From Perca fluviatilis (lineage: Eukaryota; Chordata; Actinopteri; Perciformes; Percidae), in the NCBI RefSeq assembly GCF_010015445.1, contig NC_053123.1, positions 7,648,434 to 7,712,433 of the forward strand: a stretch of DNA of 64,000 nucleotides, given 5' to 3'. Below are positions 22,700 to 34,654 of the stretch, piece after piece (position 1 is the first letter of the stretch; every line of letters starts with the position of its first letter). Both the position numbers and the translations under genes were made by a program. Under the pieces are notes generated by a model. The model was not told where the DNA came from and made no database searches. It saw nothing but the letters and a program-made list of their open reading frames with translations.

Positions 22700-23381
22700 C
22701 ATATTTCGGCCTGGACAGTTATTGAATTTGGCTATTCACGAATTCTCAGAGTTAGATAAGTACGATTACCCCCTTCTCATCTCTTATACTGCGGTAAGGC
22801 TGTCTCACGGATTCAAGGTACATCAGCCCATCACAGAAAATGATACAGGTGAATGTTCCGTAATCCTACTGCTCTGAATAAGTGAATAACTGATTAATAT
22901 ATTCCTATTTACATGTTGTGTTTTGTAAGCTGTGGTGTATAAAAAAAAGCGTAACGCATGAGACACAGCCGTCTTCTAACCGGAACAAACCGGAACTATA
23001 TTCTCAGGCGGAAGAATATAGTACTTGGGCGGAGTGATATGCTCGCGCAAAGCCTGTCTGAGAATATAGTTCCCAGTTTGTTTAATGTTAGAAGATGGCT
23101 GTGTCTCATGTTACGTTGTTTTTGTACACGCCGGACTCTACTAAATCACAACATGTAAATAGAAACATGTGTGGTTATTTTATCACTTTTGTCACAATTC
23201 GGAGCAGTAGGCTAGTTGGAACCAGTTACCTGCAGGATCTGTGCTGGGCTAAGCTAATGCTGGAGCCGTCAGACAGCGTTACAGCACGCACGGAGATGAG
23301 AAGGGTATGTATGGACTTGTCTTACTCTGGGGGTTACGGTGAATAAGCTAAATTCCCAATAAGTCGGCGTGTTCCTTTAAG
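22700..23381. mobile_element. Nearly palindromic foldback MITE
   Basis: Most of the 680 bp is two inverted arms of about 300 bp. The best-paired core is CATGAGACACAGCC...TCTTCTAAC (22960-23010), which pairs with 23070-23115. Outer paired blocks include CTATTTACATGTTGTG (22905) with CACAACATGTAAATAG (23146), and CCTTCTCATCTC with GAGATGAGAAGG. The right end, GAACACGCCGACTTATTG on the minus strand, is a common fish element terminus that adjoins CTTTAA. Non-coding. Confidence 0.8.
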
Positions 23382-24335
23382 GGAGAATTATTTGGTATGG
23401 CAAATCATGGATAAAGTTACTGTCAGAATGTGACTTTAGGCAGCTTTTCATTTTGATCCCAACTTTGCATGTTTTGGTTAATTGCCCAGTTTGAGTTTTA
23501 GCAGTGGGTGTATTTTGCATTTGGTTTTATAGGTAGATGTGTTGTATGTTTTAACATTATTATTAGCATTATTTGGTGGATTTGCTATGTTTTCTTAATT
23601 GTTTGTTGGACTGGGAATCAATGTTATAAAAAGCAGCTGTGATTGCCTGGACCACACCCCCTCCACATCTCAGGATTGGCCACATGATAGTATGATGTGC
23701 TTGTTAAAGATGGATGTGAAACCTGTGCAGATGAGAAGGAGGACAAAGAAAAAGAATCATGGGTGTGACCGACTGGAGGAGAGTTTGGTTTTTAGTACTT
23801 GTTATGCTGTACAGAAGTAGTCTGTTTTATTATAAATAAATTATTGAAGAATCATCCTGTGGAACACTTTTTTGCTGGTAAAACAGGACCTCACACAACC
23901 ATGTGACATTACCAGCTGTGCAGCCCTCAGCCATCTCGAAATGGCCCCTCCAAGATGAGCAGGACCCTGGCTTGCCTCTACAGCACCACAGAACCTGAAA
24001 TTCTGCTGTCGGACTCAGGAGAGGCACAGTGGAGGTGCCAGTTCTTTGAAGCCCTGGACTTAGTTGAAACAGAGCTAAGTTAAAGATTTGGTCAGGAGGG
24101 AATGAGAGTGGCTGCCAAGAGAGAAAGCATTCTCATCAATGCTGCCAACTGAAACTTTTCTGGACTGAATAAAGTTTAACTCTCAAAGTATCAGGAGAGA
24201 TCACGCAAATGCAAACAAACCAGATGATGTGTCCTTTACAAATGCAGCTGACTTTACTGGGTGACCCGTCAATCTGCTCCGTCCCAGAGGTTGCTGAATT
24301 CCATTTAGTGCTGCATCCACAAACCAGTGGGCTGT
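23382..24335. other. No firm feature; weak promoter and poly(A) words
   Basis: A TATA-like TTATAAAAAGCAG at about 23626 and AATAAA near 23838 could be an LTR-like unit beginning TGTCAGAATG (about 23420). No paired LTR, primer-binding site or coding region was found, so this is not called. Confidence 0.3.
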
Positions 24336-24339
24336 TTAA

Positions 24340-26704
24340 ATGGGTGATAGAATGATTATATAGGGTATTTCACACTGTTCCTTATGGTCTCCTAATGGGA
24401 TATGTAACATTGGTTGGGCTGAAAATGGCTTGGTTGATGTTTTATTAACCCTTATGCATCCCTGTGTTTTGGCCCTATTTGTAACAAGAACTTTTCTTCC
24501 AAATATGGTATGCTCATGAATATTTAGATGAGCTGCGCGCTGATTAGTTGAGCGAATCCCCCATACACATACATTAGAGACGCGCGCTGATTGGTTGAGC
24601 CAATCCCCCATACACACACATTAGAGAAGCGACAGAATCTCATATTCCAAACACTGCAATGTTTCATTACCAAATTCACTTCTGAGACTTTTTTATGCAA
24701 GAAATCAACTATATAAAGCTCAAATATGGGCCATTTTACGAAAATGTATGGCTAATTGCAAATTTGATAAGACGTGTTGGACTTTAGGAGCTCCACACAG
24801 TCTGACGAGAAAGCGGCAGCCTGCTGGGCTCCATACCCAGGGCAAAGTCACCCTTTGTGGATACTGCACTACCGGGGCTCCGCGGCCGGCTGCCGGCATA
24901 ACTATAATATATTTACAGTTTGAATTTCGTCACGGCAATTATATCACAGCTACCCCAAGGTCTTACAAAGCTAACGTTGTGTCCGTTTTCAACGTAAGGC
25001 ATTTTTATGAACGTCAGGCATTTTGTTAGGAGGAGCAGCTAGCTAGCTATATGTCCCATTCAATACAATGGGAAAAGATCGCTGCTAGCTTGCTACACTT
25101 TTGGCATAACTATTGTAGCTATATTTACAGTTTGAATTTCGTTATATCACAGCTATCCCAAGGTCTTACAAAGCTAACAATGGTGTCAGATTTAAATTTA
25201 ATTAATTTTTGTGAACACTAGCTAGGGGTTTCATTAGCTGTGACTGTCCCTTCAAACCTATGTGTACAGTTAGCTTCATTTTCGGCGTAATTCGAGTATA
25301 TTTACAGTTTTAATTTCGTCACGCCACTTATACAACATCTACCTAAAGATCTTATAAAGCTAACAACGGTGTCCGATTTCAAGTTAATGAATATATGTGA
25401 ACTGTAAGGGTTTCGTTAGCTGTGACTGTCCCTTCAATCCTAGCTATGTGTAGCTACAAATCACGGATAGTTAGCTTCATTTTCGGTGTAATTCGAGTAT
25501 ATTTACAATTTGAATTTCGTCACGCCATTTATACAACATCTACCTAAAGGTCTTATAAAGCTAACAACGGTGTCCGATTTCAAGTTAATGAATATTTGTG
25601 AACATTAAGGGTTTCGTTAGCTGTGACTGTCCCTTCAATCCTAGCTATGTGTAGCTACAAATCACAGATAGTTAGCTTCATTTTCGGCGTAATTCGAGTA
25701 TATTTACAATTTGAATTTCGTCACGCCACTTATAACCTCTACCCCAAGGTCTTATAAAGCTAACAATGGTGTCCGATTTCAATTTTTGATTTTTTTGTGA
25801 ATTTCAGAGGAATTCTAAGAGGAGGCTAGCTAGCACTCATTGATAGAGTTAGCTCCATCCAGCCGCAGGCTCTATCAATGAGACTCACGGACAAGAGGCG
25901 TTTATTTCACCGATCATTTCTTTAAATAACTCAACACATAATTACACACATTATAAGATTAACTGGAACCTGTGGTAAGAGATTGCTGGCGTAACAAGCT
26001 CGCTGACCACGCTCTCACTCACACACACGGGGCATTTAGCAGGAAGAGGGGAGCTGCAGGTCCTGTAGCTCTGTCCAGGCAGCGGCGTTTGGTAGTCCAT
26101 TAACCCACAAAACGGTGACTTTGCGCAGGTATGGAGTGCCGTGGGCTGCCAGCCCTGACAGAGCTCAATCTACCTCACAGCAGGCCGGGGTCTGTGAAGG
26201 AAGGCAGGCCAGGCGGCGAGGCAGCTACACAGGCAGCACCGGCCGTTGAACTCCGACACACAGTCTGACAAAATTTGCAATTAGACATCAATGTTCGTAA
26301 AACGGCCCATATTTGACCTCAACATAGTTGATTTCTTGCATAAAAAAGTGTCAGAAGTGAATTTAATGGTAAAACAGCAGATGAACAATGTATACAATTT
26401 CTGAGATCTGCCCGACCTAGATTCAGAAGACTACCTGATCTCAGGTCAGTTGTGTAACCTATGCAAATGTTGGGGCGTGACAAAGAGAGAGACTAGAGCC
26501 AAATGAGGAGGAGCCGCCGAGTTGACGTCAACTAGGCGGCTTGTTGAGATTTGCCCGTTTTCAGAGGCAGCTTCAAATTGTGAGATTTGCAGAGGAAAGA
26601 GGTGTCAATGGGATTTAGAGGTTCTATGTATGTCCTAGTTACCCACTAAACTGTCATTATTCAACTATGACAAGGTAAAATCGGTTTTGCATTCTATCAC
26701 CCCT
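24340..26704. mobile_element. TTAA-flanked transposon with long inverted arms and an internal tandem array
   Basis: TTAA lies at 24336-24339 and 26705-26708. The left end ATGGGTGATAGAATG pairs with the right end CATTCTATCACCCCT. A second, longer pairing lies inward: AAATTCACTTCTGAGAC...ATGCAAGAAATCAACTA at about 24670-24710 against 26305-26365. It extends to GGGCAAAGTCACC at 24841 and its partner at about 26113. The TTAA target suggests a piggyBac-like or related superfamily. No transposase is seen. The centre is the 201-bp array. Confidence 0.8.
24905..25800. repeat. Tandem array, about 201-bp period
   Basis: About five units. The word TTCGAGTATA recurs at 25291, 25492 and 25693, giving an exact 201-bp period. 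Earlier, more divergent units are spaced 212 and 177 bp. Each unit carries TTTGAATTTCGTCACGCC, AAGCTAACAACGGTGTCCGA and TTAGCTGTGACTGTCCCTTC. No frame stays open across units. Confidence 0.9.
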
Positions 26705-26708
26705 TTAA

Positions 26709-27029
26709 AGAGGTTGAGACATTTGCTGAATTTTGTTTGTGTCTACCTGTGTGAGCTGCGTCATCACAAAGATCATGCTCTGCCCTCAAATGACAACCTA
26801 TGGCTGCGAAGTACTATGAGCCAGAAAAGATTGACACATCTGGCTTTTATGCACATGCACACAACATTCTGGACAGACTGGATAAACCATCTCTTGTTAG
26901 GAGCTTAATAAGCAGCACATCTGAGCGCAAGCCCACATTCGGTGCCCTGTATATTCAAGATGTGGTTTTAATAATAACACTGCCTAATTTTTTACAGGCA
27001 GCAGTACAACGACACATACATACAAACAC
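26709..27029. other. No recognised feature
   Basis: A 60-80-codon frame (MAAKYYEPEKID... near 26800) is present but has no family resemblance I can support and no splice signals. Confidence 0.35.
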
Positions 27030-27612
27030 AAAATACATAAAAACATAAAACAACTGAAACAGCAAATCCCTCAAAGTAAACCACAATCCTAAACACATCA
27101 GGCAAAACATCTGCAGCCAGATGTAGCTGCCTCCAAGTCAATCAACATCTTCTTAAAAGCGACTTGTTCCATGCAGAGGGAGCAGCAAACTTAAATGCCT
27201 TTTTCCCCAGCTCAGTTCTAACCTTTGGAACAGACAGAAGGAAAAGATCCTGGGAACAAAGATTGTAAGTCCCGGTACTATTTACATTGATATAGGTCAG
27301 AAGGTAGGATGGAAGTAGACCTAACATAGCCTTGTATATGAAGATATGCCAGTGTTGAAGTCTCCGTGTTGATAAGGAAGGCCATCCAACACGTGCATAC
27401 AGTTCACAATGGTGATTGAGGGCTTTCATACCAGTGATGAACCTCAGAGATCCATTGTATACAGTGTCCAGTGCATGTAAACTTTGAGATGAAGCATGCA
27501 TGTATAAAGAAAGCGAATGATTCGAATGAAAGGCATGATTTGATTCTGAAATAAAATTTGAATCTTTTTGCTGAATATGAAGGGTAAAAAAAAGAGCACG
27601 GCTGGTTTGCAT
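27030..27612 (-). mobile_element. LINE ORF2 C-terminal fragment, minus strand
   Basis: The minus-strand frame 27142-27612 reads LHALDTVYNGSLRFITGMKA, CELYARVGWPSLSTRRLQHW and FKFAAPSAWNKS, the region after the reverse transcriptase in several fish LINE clades. The frame is open over about 150 codons but truncated at both ends. The parent clade is not certain. Confidence 0.7.
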
Positions 27613-27628
27613 TTACTTACTTAATTAC

Positions 27629-27654
27629 GTGTGTGTGTGTGTGTGTGTGTGTGT
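27629..27654. repeat. (GT)n microsatellite
   Basis: Thirteen GT units next to the LINE fragment. Confidence 0.95.
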
Positions 27655-27829
27655 CCGTCCGTGTCCGAATAATGTGTGCCAGACAAAAGTACAACTTGAT
27701 TAGATTATTTTGCTTTGAGGCCTTCGTTAACTGTAAAAACCAAAATGTGTCAGTTGTTATGAAAAGGTTACTTGATGTGCAACCATAGGTTACAGTCACA
27801 AAAACAACTGTTGCTTAGTTTGAGCTCTG

Positions 27830-27839
27830 ATAGTAGTAA

Positions 27840-27874
<35 letters not shown>

Positions 27875-27911
27875 TTAATAGTAGTAGTAGTAGTAGTAGT
27901 AATAATAGTAG
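27830..27911. repeat. (AGT)n microsatellite
   Basis: Imperfect AGT/TAG array with an AGTATTAAT interruption near 27871. Confidence 0.9.
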
Positions 27912-29334
27912 CTTCAAGTGTTAGTTTTATTTACTGAGGGAACATCTTCAGCACCAAGGACAGTCCCAAGGCTATATTTTGTTGATACTGTGGTTTGTAA
28001 CAGGCTGTTAACAGAGCTTTGAATGTTGGCCACAGATTATCATGCAACAGGTTTCTTTGTACAAAACATGGTAATAAAGTTTGCATTTGCGTTTGTTTCG
28101 TGCTTTGTGTGTGGCTTATCGCGGCCAGCCTCGTGGTCGGTTGTTGCAATGATGGTGACCGACATTACTTTAGAGCCACATATGCTGTAGTGCTCTATAT
28201 TATTTTCAGATTTAACTATAAAAAATAAAAATAAATCTCTATCAGTTGTTTATACTTAAAATAAATATGCGCATGTGTGTGTAAACTGTTGCGCGCCTGC
28301 ATATATCCAGGGCAGCAGGCACTGCTAAAAATACTTAATACTTAATGTCCTCCCAGACCCCGACATCCAAACATCAGTGAACAGTCAACTTGTGCAGGGC
28401 AATGTGTGAAGCAGGTTTCTACCTTTTTCATTCCACGAAGAAACAGAGGCTTGTGGTTTTGAAGAATGGCCCAATATCCTTTTTGCACACAGTTTTAAAT
28501 CAGAACCATAGTTCTCACTATATTCGAGGCACTGAAGCTGTTCTGATATATATTGTCAAGTTTTTCCATTCTTTTATCCAAACCTGTAGTTCCCTGGTTA
28601 CATGCTGGATGGTCAGCATATTGATTAGTTACAGTTTTAATAAAGGACTTTTTGACCAATCTGGAAGGAAAGCATCAGGAGACATAAGTAATAAAATGAA
28701 TAGGGGCTCTATACAAATATAACAAACCCATCCATCACCACCTTTAAACAACATATCTTGTTTGTTTAATTCGTACTTCCTGGAGTGTTTAGGTCACTCA
28801 AAAAAACTATCACGCACATAACTCACAGTAAAAATCCCCATCTTTACACTTTCACTTTGTAAAACCATGTTTTTTTTACATGTCAGATTTATTAAACAAA
28901 TTAAGTGTTAATTTGTGATGAATTAACTGTTAATTAGTGAGCCTTAGAGATGCAGCGAGACAGTATTTGTGGACGGAGCCAGGCAAGATGTTTCTCCATT
29001 TCCAGTTTTTGTGCTAACCTAAGCTAACCGACTGTAGCTTCACATTTAAATTTTTTAGCAAGATTCAAGAGATTTGTCACATCGTCAAGTAAATATCGTG
29101 AAATGCCGTTGTGTCAAACTCCTATGCAGTGCACAATGCAAGTAAATAAAATACCATTCTTTTTAACTTCACACTCCCAGATTTTATTTTTTCTAGAATC
29201 CCCAACTGACATCAAGTGACATCACTGGAGGACATTTATCAGACATCACCACAACGTTTTTCCACATATGCAGTAGAACTCCTACCTTGCACGAGATCAC
29301 ATGAAAATTGCCGGATCATGTATCGCAAAAAAAT
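27912..29334. other. Mostly unannotated
   Basis: No supported gene. A short stretch at 29008-29040 (TTTTTGTGCTAACCTAAGCTAACCG) matches wording of a common fish repeat, but its limits cannot be drawn. Confidence 0.4.
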
Positions 29335-29480
29335 CCATCATGTCTTGTCAACCTCGTCTCGCATTGCCAGACCTTCCTCCACAGCACTGCGGAGGAGGGT
29401 CTGGCTAGTCCACACAGCCAATCACCAATCAGCGTCCGGTCAGGAGCTACTGACAGCTACGGGCGTGGTTTAGGTGTGTC
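29335..29480. repeat. Dispersed fish repeat with internal hairpin
   Basis: CCAGACCTTCCTCC and GGAGGAGGGTCTGG form a 14-bp stem around ACAGCACTGC, followed by CTAGTCCACACAGCCAATCA. The same family recurs at 59555-59925, where more of it is preserved. Confidence 0.6.
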
Positions 29481-31167
29481 ACGTCCGTGACTGTTGATTC
29501 AAAACAGCAGTGGCGGACGTGATAGACAGATGGTTCATTACGCAAATAAGTTTATTTTTAAGATTCTATTCATTTAAAGTATTAGGCTTGTGTGAGTTAT
29601 AATAATACATACAGTTTGTATGAAACCTGCTGTACTCCTTTCAGTGAGCAATTAAAAATGTAGAGACATTATTTTACATTCATGAACTGATAGTCATCAG
29701 TGAATTGTTTACGCTGTTCAATTTTGCACGTCAGACTTTGTAAAGCTTGAATTTGGTGTCAACCTTAAAGAATCTCCACTCCTCTATTGTACAGCGCTGA
29801 GCAGCAGCAGCATGTCATTTCTCTCTCAGCCAGAGACAGGCAGGAATATGGTGTGCCCATGCAGTTTCATCATCCAAAAAAACAATCTGTAGGGTATATT
29901 AATGATCCAGTGCTTGTCTGATGTTTTCAGCTCGAAGGTAAAAAGTGAGCACAAACTGCAATGACATGTTGCACTGTGCATTAACTGAGCCAAGCCTCCG
30001 AGGCGTTACATGGATCCTGTTAACAGAAGGAGCTGAATTTTAAACTTGACAATTGGAGCACCTTCTAATGGCTTTTTTGTGATTAACATTTTTTTATTTT
30101 TTTTATTTGTAACACATCTAATGGCTTTTTTGGAGTGGGACGTGTGTGTTTAAAGCAAGCAGGTGGCTTTTGTCCTGATGTCCTTTTTTTATTTTCAAGA
30201 ACTATCCTGCTGCCCTCCAGCGTGTCTTTAAAGGCATCAGACAAGCAGAGCTAAAAATGACTGTCAATGACTTTGCAGTGGGTGAAGTGACTGGTGTTAA
30301 CATCAATTTCTAACAGAAGCACCTCTATGCTGTTCGGACTTGGCTGTGTCAGGTATTAGATTAGCCTGCACGCCTAGCCCTTTAGACAAGAGAGTGTTTG
30401 CTCCCGCTGTAATGCTCTTATCTTCCTTTCTTTCCCTCTTCTAATCTGGACACCACAAGTAAGCGGTTCTGACAAGGGCTGTGCACAAATTGAATTTTTC
30501 TTCCCCTATCCCTTTCGATTTATAATTCCCTTTCTCGCCCGACGAGCAAACTCAATTTCTGACCCTTTAGACAAAAGGCTCAGATAAAGCAATTAGTTTG
30601 TGATTCTGTGTGAGCTCTCGGCCAACCTGAACGGGAGTGTGAAGCACTAAAAGCAGCACAAACGGGGGCGATGACGGTCACTGGCAGACACACTCTGCTC
30701 AACAGAGATGAACTCAGAGTCACTGGTAACAAAGAGGTAGGAAGGTAAACATAACTGTAGAGTCCAGACAACCCTTCCAATATGTCTGCAGGTCTTTGAT
30801 CACTGCAATTTCCTCCTTTGACTTCTTCAAGCTTTCTTAGAATGCATCCAACAGGGTATTCTTTAATTTCACTGCTTTTTCAGACCATCAGGTGACAATT
30901 TATCTTTAAGGACTAAAAGGCAGGCTTATACTGTATTAGGTCAGTACTTTGAGATGAAATGCACAAAGCCAAGAGGTTGAATTTTCTTCCAAGTGAGACA
31001 ATAGAGTCCAATAAGGCATGCACATAACGTCATCTTAGAACAGAGAGCATGAGAAGACATTCTTCTTCACTGTCACTTCTTTTACTCTTGATAACTACGT
31101 TGATATGCACATTTTATTGCTACTACTCGTTAGGCTTTCCATAATTTGGAATTTGGAATGATCTTAC
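29481..31167. other. No recognised feature
   Basis: No transposon ends and no supported exon. The even composition and absence of obvious repeats are compatible with intronic or intergenic unique sequence. Confidence 0.4.
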
Positions 31168-31353
31168 CTTTTGATGCCATATTTTTCCAGTATTTTAGTC
31201 TTTCTTCCAGCACTGTCATTTTCATTTGCTCTGTAATGTCCAGTCTTCCTTCTTTCCAAATAAGTACAGGCAATTTGAACTTTGGACAGTTTTTAAAGTC
31301 ACCCTGGCCATATCTCCAGCGTAAGAATTCAATTTGGCCATTGCAAGAAAAAA
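31168..31353 (-). CDS. Candidate internal exon of an unidentified host gene
   Basis: On the minus strand a pyrimidine-rich acceptor (CCTTTACGGTTTTCAG) precedes a 186-bp open segment, and the donor is consensus (AAAAG followed by GTAAGA). The exon enters with two bases of a split codon and leaves with one, so it is a multiple of three. The product reads FSCNGQIEFLRWRYGQGDFK, then KLPVLIWKEGRLDITEQ and LEERLKYWKNMASK: mixed hydrophobic and charged, unlike a transposon protein I know. I do not recognise the family. No neighbouring exon was found in the window, so large introns or a chance frame are both possible. Confidence 0.45.
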
Positions 31354-32736
31354 CTGAAAACCGTAAAGGAGGATTTAGAGTGGAATACATGGCATGGGAG
31401 ATTCTTTAAGAAATATAGTTATCTCGCAGTCTGGCTGGGGAGATATGGACGAGGCAGAACTGATGAGGTTCTCAGTCATTATCCTCTCGGTGATAGCACG
31501 TTATACAGTATGAAACCTCTTATCACTATAATTGCCTTAAGGAAATACTTTGTTTTCCAATCAATTCTGTAGTTTCACAAAGGTATTCCTAATCATTTTG
31601 CTCTGAGATGATGTCACATTTTTATAAAGGCTATGTTTCAGTGATGGTAGAAAGGTTGATACTTGTATGGTGCTGTAAAACAATAAAATGTTTTGTTGTA
31701 AAAGTGGTGAAGTATGCTGTGCCATAAGCTAAATGACTTTGGTATTAAATATTGACATTTTTCTCACTGGCAGCATTCCCCTCTCCCTAACTGCTCACTG
31801 TGGTCTGGGGCAGCATCGGTGTCAATGTGCAGTCCAGTCAATAGGAAACCTCCATGCAGATGTTGGCAATTGAACCACACAGTGCAAATCCTGCTTGTTC
31901 TGTCCTATCTGCCCTGGCACAAATGAGAGTCAAAAGGATGGGCGGAGGGCCATGCTGTTTCCCCCTGCCAGAGATTCAGGCCTTGAACGGAGAGATATCA
32001 TGAACCGAGGCACTGTGCGATGACCCATTTGCACAGATCCAAGAGCAACCGCCAATAATACACTGACCCGTGTATTCTGTGTACTTATTTGTGTGGTTAA
32101 AATGAGGCTATTCTTCATCTTTCCTGTTTGTCCTTTCACAATTTGAAGTTGCCATGCCCCTCACAGAAAGGCTATCCACATTGTGTAAACTGTTTGTGTT
32201 GCTCTGTGGCCCAGCAGTCTGTACACTGGGATTCTCCAGAGATGCAAGCTAAGACTGAATCACTATGTCAACTCAGCAGGGAGCTGGGGAGAGTACAATT
32301 GTCAAATCCCAGGCGTTGGAATATCAAGCCAGCAGTCAAACAGCACAATGCTCTGCTAGTCTGCTAGCTTGGTGTTTGCCCTCATAGCACACATACAGGT
32401 CACACTGGGACACTTGGAAATACAGTAACAAATGCAGTATCTACATTAACAATACTTGCCCGCTCAACTCTTTCAATCTTTCTTTGACAACCTTTCATCA
32501 TTCTTTGTTGGGGTTATTTTAAATGTTGCATTAATGGCTCTATAGTATGAGTCATAAATACATACAAAGAAAATATTTTTCCTCCAAAGTCATTTTCCAA
32601 CTTGTTTTTATACTTTGATGGATTACCTCGGGTGTGGGTGCCTAAAAGGACCCTTCTCACTCCTAATTAACTATTGGTGAATGAGTTGACATCACAAACA
32701 TATCAAGGACATATATGTGTGTTATTGTTGTCAATT
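31354..32736. other. No recognised feature
   Basis: Unique-looking sequence upstream of the candidate exon (in its transcription direction). No second exon with clear splice sites was found. Confidence 0.4.
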
Positions 32737-33029
32737 ATATAAAGCTTTATTGCAGACCCAGGTCCATATAACACATAATACAGTATACATAGTATAAAAA
32801 GTATAAAAAAGACAAAATACAAAAATACATAATTACATATTAGCCTATAGCAATATTACAATAATACATAAAAATTGCATATTAACCTATAGGATATACA
32901 AACTATTGCACCAATGCTGTCTTAACCTAGAAGTGTATAACAGCTTTTCACAGGGCTGACTAAAGCTTCAATTATGTGGTTCTCTGACTTGTCCAGGCGA
33001 CACATGAAACTAAACATCAATTGTCTTAA

Positions 33030-33573
33030 AGTGCCCATATTATGAAAAAAACACTTTTTCTGGGATTTGGGGTGTTATTTTGTGTCTCTGGTGCTTCCAC
33101 AGACATAGAAACTTTGAAAAAAATCCATCCATGGTGTTTTGAGTGAGATACGGTTTCTGAATGTGTCCTGCCTTCAGTATCCGGGTGAGCTGTTCAAAAT
33201 CGGCCCGGATTGTGACGTCACAATCCGAAACGAGCTGGCTAACCACAACCGTTAGCTCGTAGCGTTAACGTTAGCATGCGTTAGAGAAACAGCCTTTCTT
33301 TTACTGTCTCTAGAGTTAGCTAGCTGACATGATCTACATCTGAGCTACTGCGCATGTGTGAGTGCAATCAAAGATAGTACAGAAGAAGAAGAAAAGAGGT
33401 CTCACTCTGTAGCTAAAACAGAAACCAGGTGAAAAGAGGATCTGCAGCAGTGAGAGAGAGCTGTGCAGTACAACACAAATATGGTGTTTTTTGAAAATTA
33501 AACTATGTAAACCTATTCTGGTACAACCTTAAAATACAATTATGAACCTGAAAATGAGCATAATATGGGCGCT
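33030..33573. mobile_element. TTAA-flanked MITE (AGTGCCCATATTATG ends)
   Basis: TTAA lies at 33026-33029 and 33574-33577. The ends AGTGCCCATATTATG and CATAATATGGGCGCT are inverted repeats with one mismatch. This is a very common fish element of 544 bp with no coding capacity. It interrupts the C-terminal part of the minus-strand LINE. Confidence 0.85.
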
Positions 33574-33579
33574 TTAAGA

Positions 33580-34066
33580 GTGCCTCACAAGTTGGCACGC
33601 TAGTGGACACAAACAAATGGCTGGCACTATGCCATCTAGGGACAGAGCAGCAGCCTAATTGCATCATTGTATGTACCTTGAGCCTCTGCATACTCTTTTT
33701 CTTATAATTAGACCACAATTGAGCAGTATATAGCGGTGTGATGTAGGTTTTAAACAGAGAGCACTTCACAGAGTCAGAGCACATGGAAAATTTCCTTATA
33801 AGCATGTTAGCTTGAGAGTAAAGTTTACAGCGCTGTCGGTAGAGGTCTTTGTCATCCGTCCAGTCATCAGATATGACATGACCTAAATATTTAATTTCCT
33901 CACACACAGCAAGAGGACTATCTGACAGATAAAAGGTCGGAAAAGTTGATTTCCAGTCCTCGTCGCTTCAAACTATCATTATGTGACTTTTCTTAGCATT
34001 AGACTTTATGTCATAATCAAGGCCATACTGAGAACACACCTTCAGCAACTGCTACAGCCCAGCACT
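33580..34066 (-). pseudogene. LINE reverse transcriptase, part after the hAT insertion
   Basis: The frame resumes VCSQYGLDYDIKSNAKKSH, then after a stop and frameshift EIKYLGHVISDDWTDDKDLY and KTYITPLYTAQLW, thumb-region blocks typical of fish LINEs. The long frame runs on into the adjacent MITE, where the last 20 or so codons (YYAHFQVHNC...) are MITE sequence, not LINE protein. Confidence 0.75.
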
Positions 34067-34074
34067 ATATGGAC

Positions 34075-34645
34075 TAAACCTGAAGATCTTTGCCCGAATC
34101 CGATGGGTTCGGTCGGGTTCGGTCTTAATTTCTATTATTTTACACGGGCTCGGGCCGGGCTCGGGCTTGCGCTTCGGGTTGCATGATAAATGAGCGGTCA
34201 GCTGATGCGTTTCGATTAGCATGCAAATGGATCCTGAGGAGGTGAAACGGAGGCTGGTCTCTGGAGGACTTAGCCTGTTTCTTTGTTCCAACTTCCAAAT
34301 GGCCTATAGCCTCCGTTAGTCATGAATAAATGATGTTAAAACATGTATAAATGACAATTTTTTTACGAAAGACAAAGGAGCTGTGTGCGTGCGGGGCAGT
34401 CTCTTTTCTTTCTCTCCCTTTTCCGCCGAGTGGTGCGTGTGCTCGCTCTCGGTGTGAAGCGCATGTCCGCGCTATTCTCCGACACTCTAATGACTGCTGA
34501 TAGACGGCCTTTTGTACAGTCGGGCTGTAAACGGGTTCGGGCTTTTAAAAAGCTGTCAATCAAAATGTACTTGTCGGGCTCGGGCCAAACTCTGTCGGGC
34601 TCGGGCCTTTTCGGGCCGTACTTTTAAGGCCCGATTACAGCTCTA
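34075..34645. mobile_element. hAT MITE inserted just after the YADD codons
   Basis: It is flanked by a perfect 8-bp duplication ATATGGAC at 34067-34074 and 34646-34653. The ends are weakly inverted (TAAACCTG against TAGAGCTG), with GGGCTCGGGCC-rich subterminal repeats on both sides. It holds the internal module (34449-34482, minus orientation) shared with the elements at 173-867 and 8484-9437. Confidence 0.9.
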
Positions 34646-34654
34646 ATATGGACA

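Noticed and set aside
23420..23880. Solo LTR of a retrovirus-like element
   Set aside because: A TATA-like word and AATAAA are present, but no matching TG...CA ends, target duplication or internal sequence could be shown.
24905..25800. Regularly spaced repeats as a CRISPR array
   Set aside because: The period is 201 bp with no short repeat/spacer alternation, there are no cas genes, and the context is eukaryotic; it is a tandem satellite-like array inside a transposon.
33503..33907. 134-codon minus-strand frame as one protein
   Set aside because: It is a chimera: LINE reverse transcriptase sequence running into an inserted TTAA-flanked MITE.
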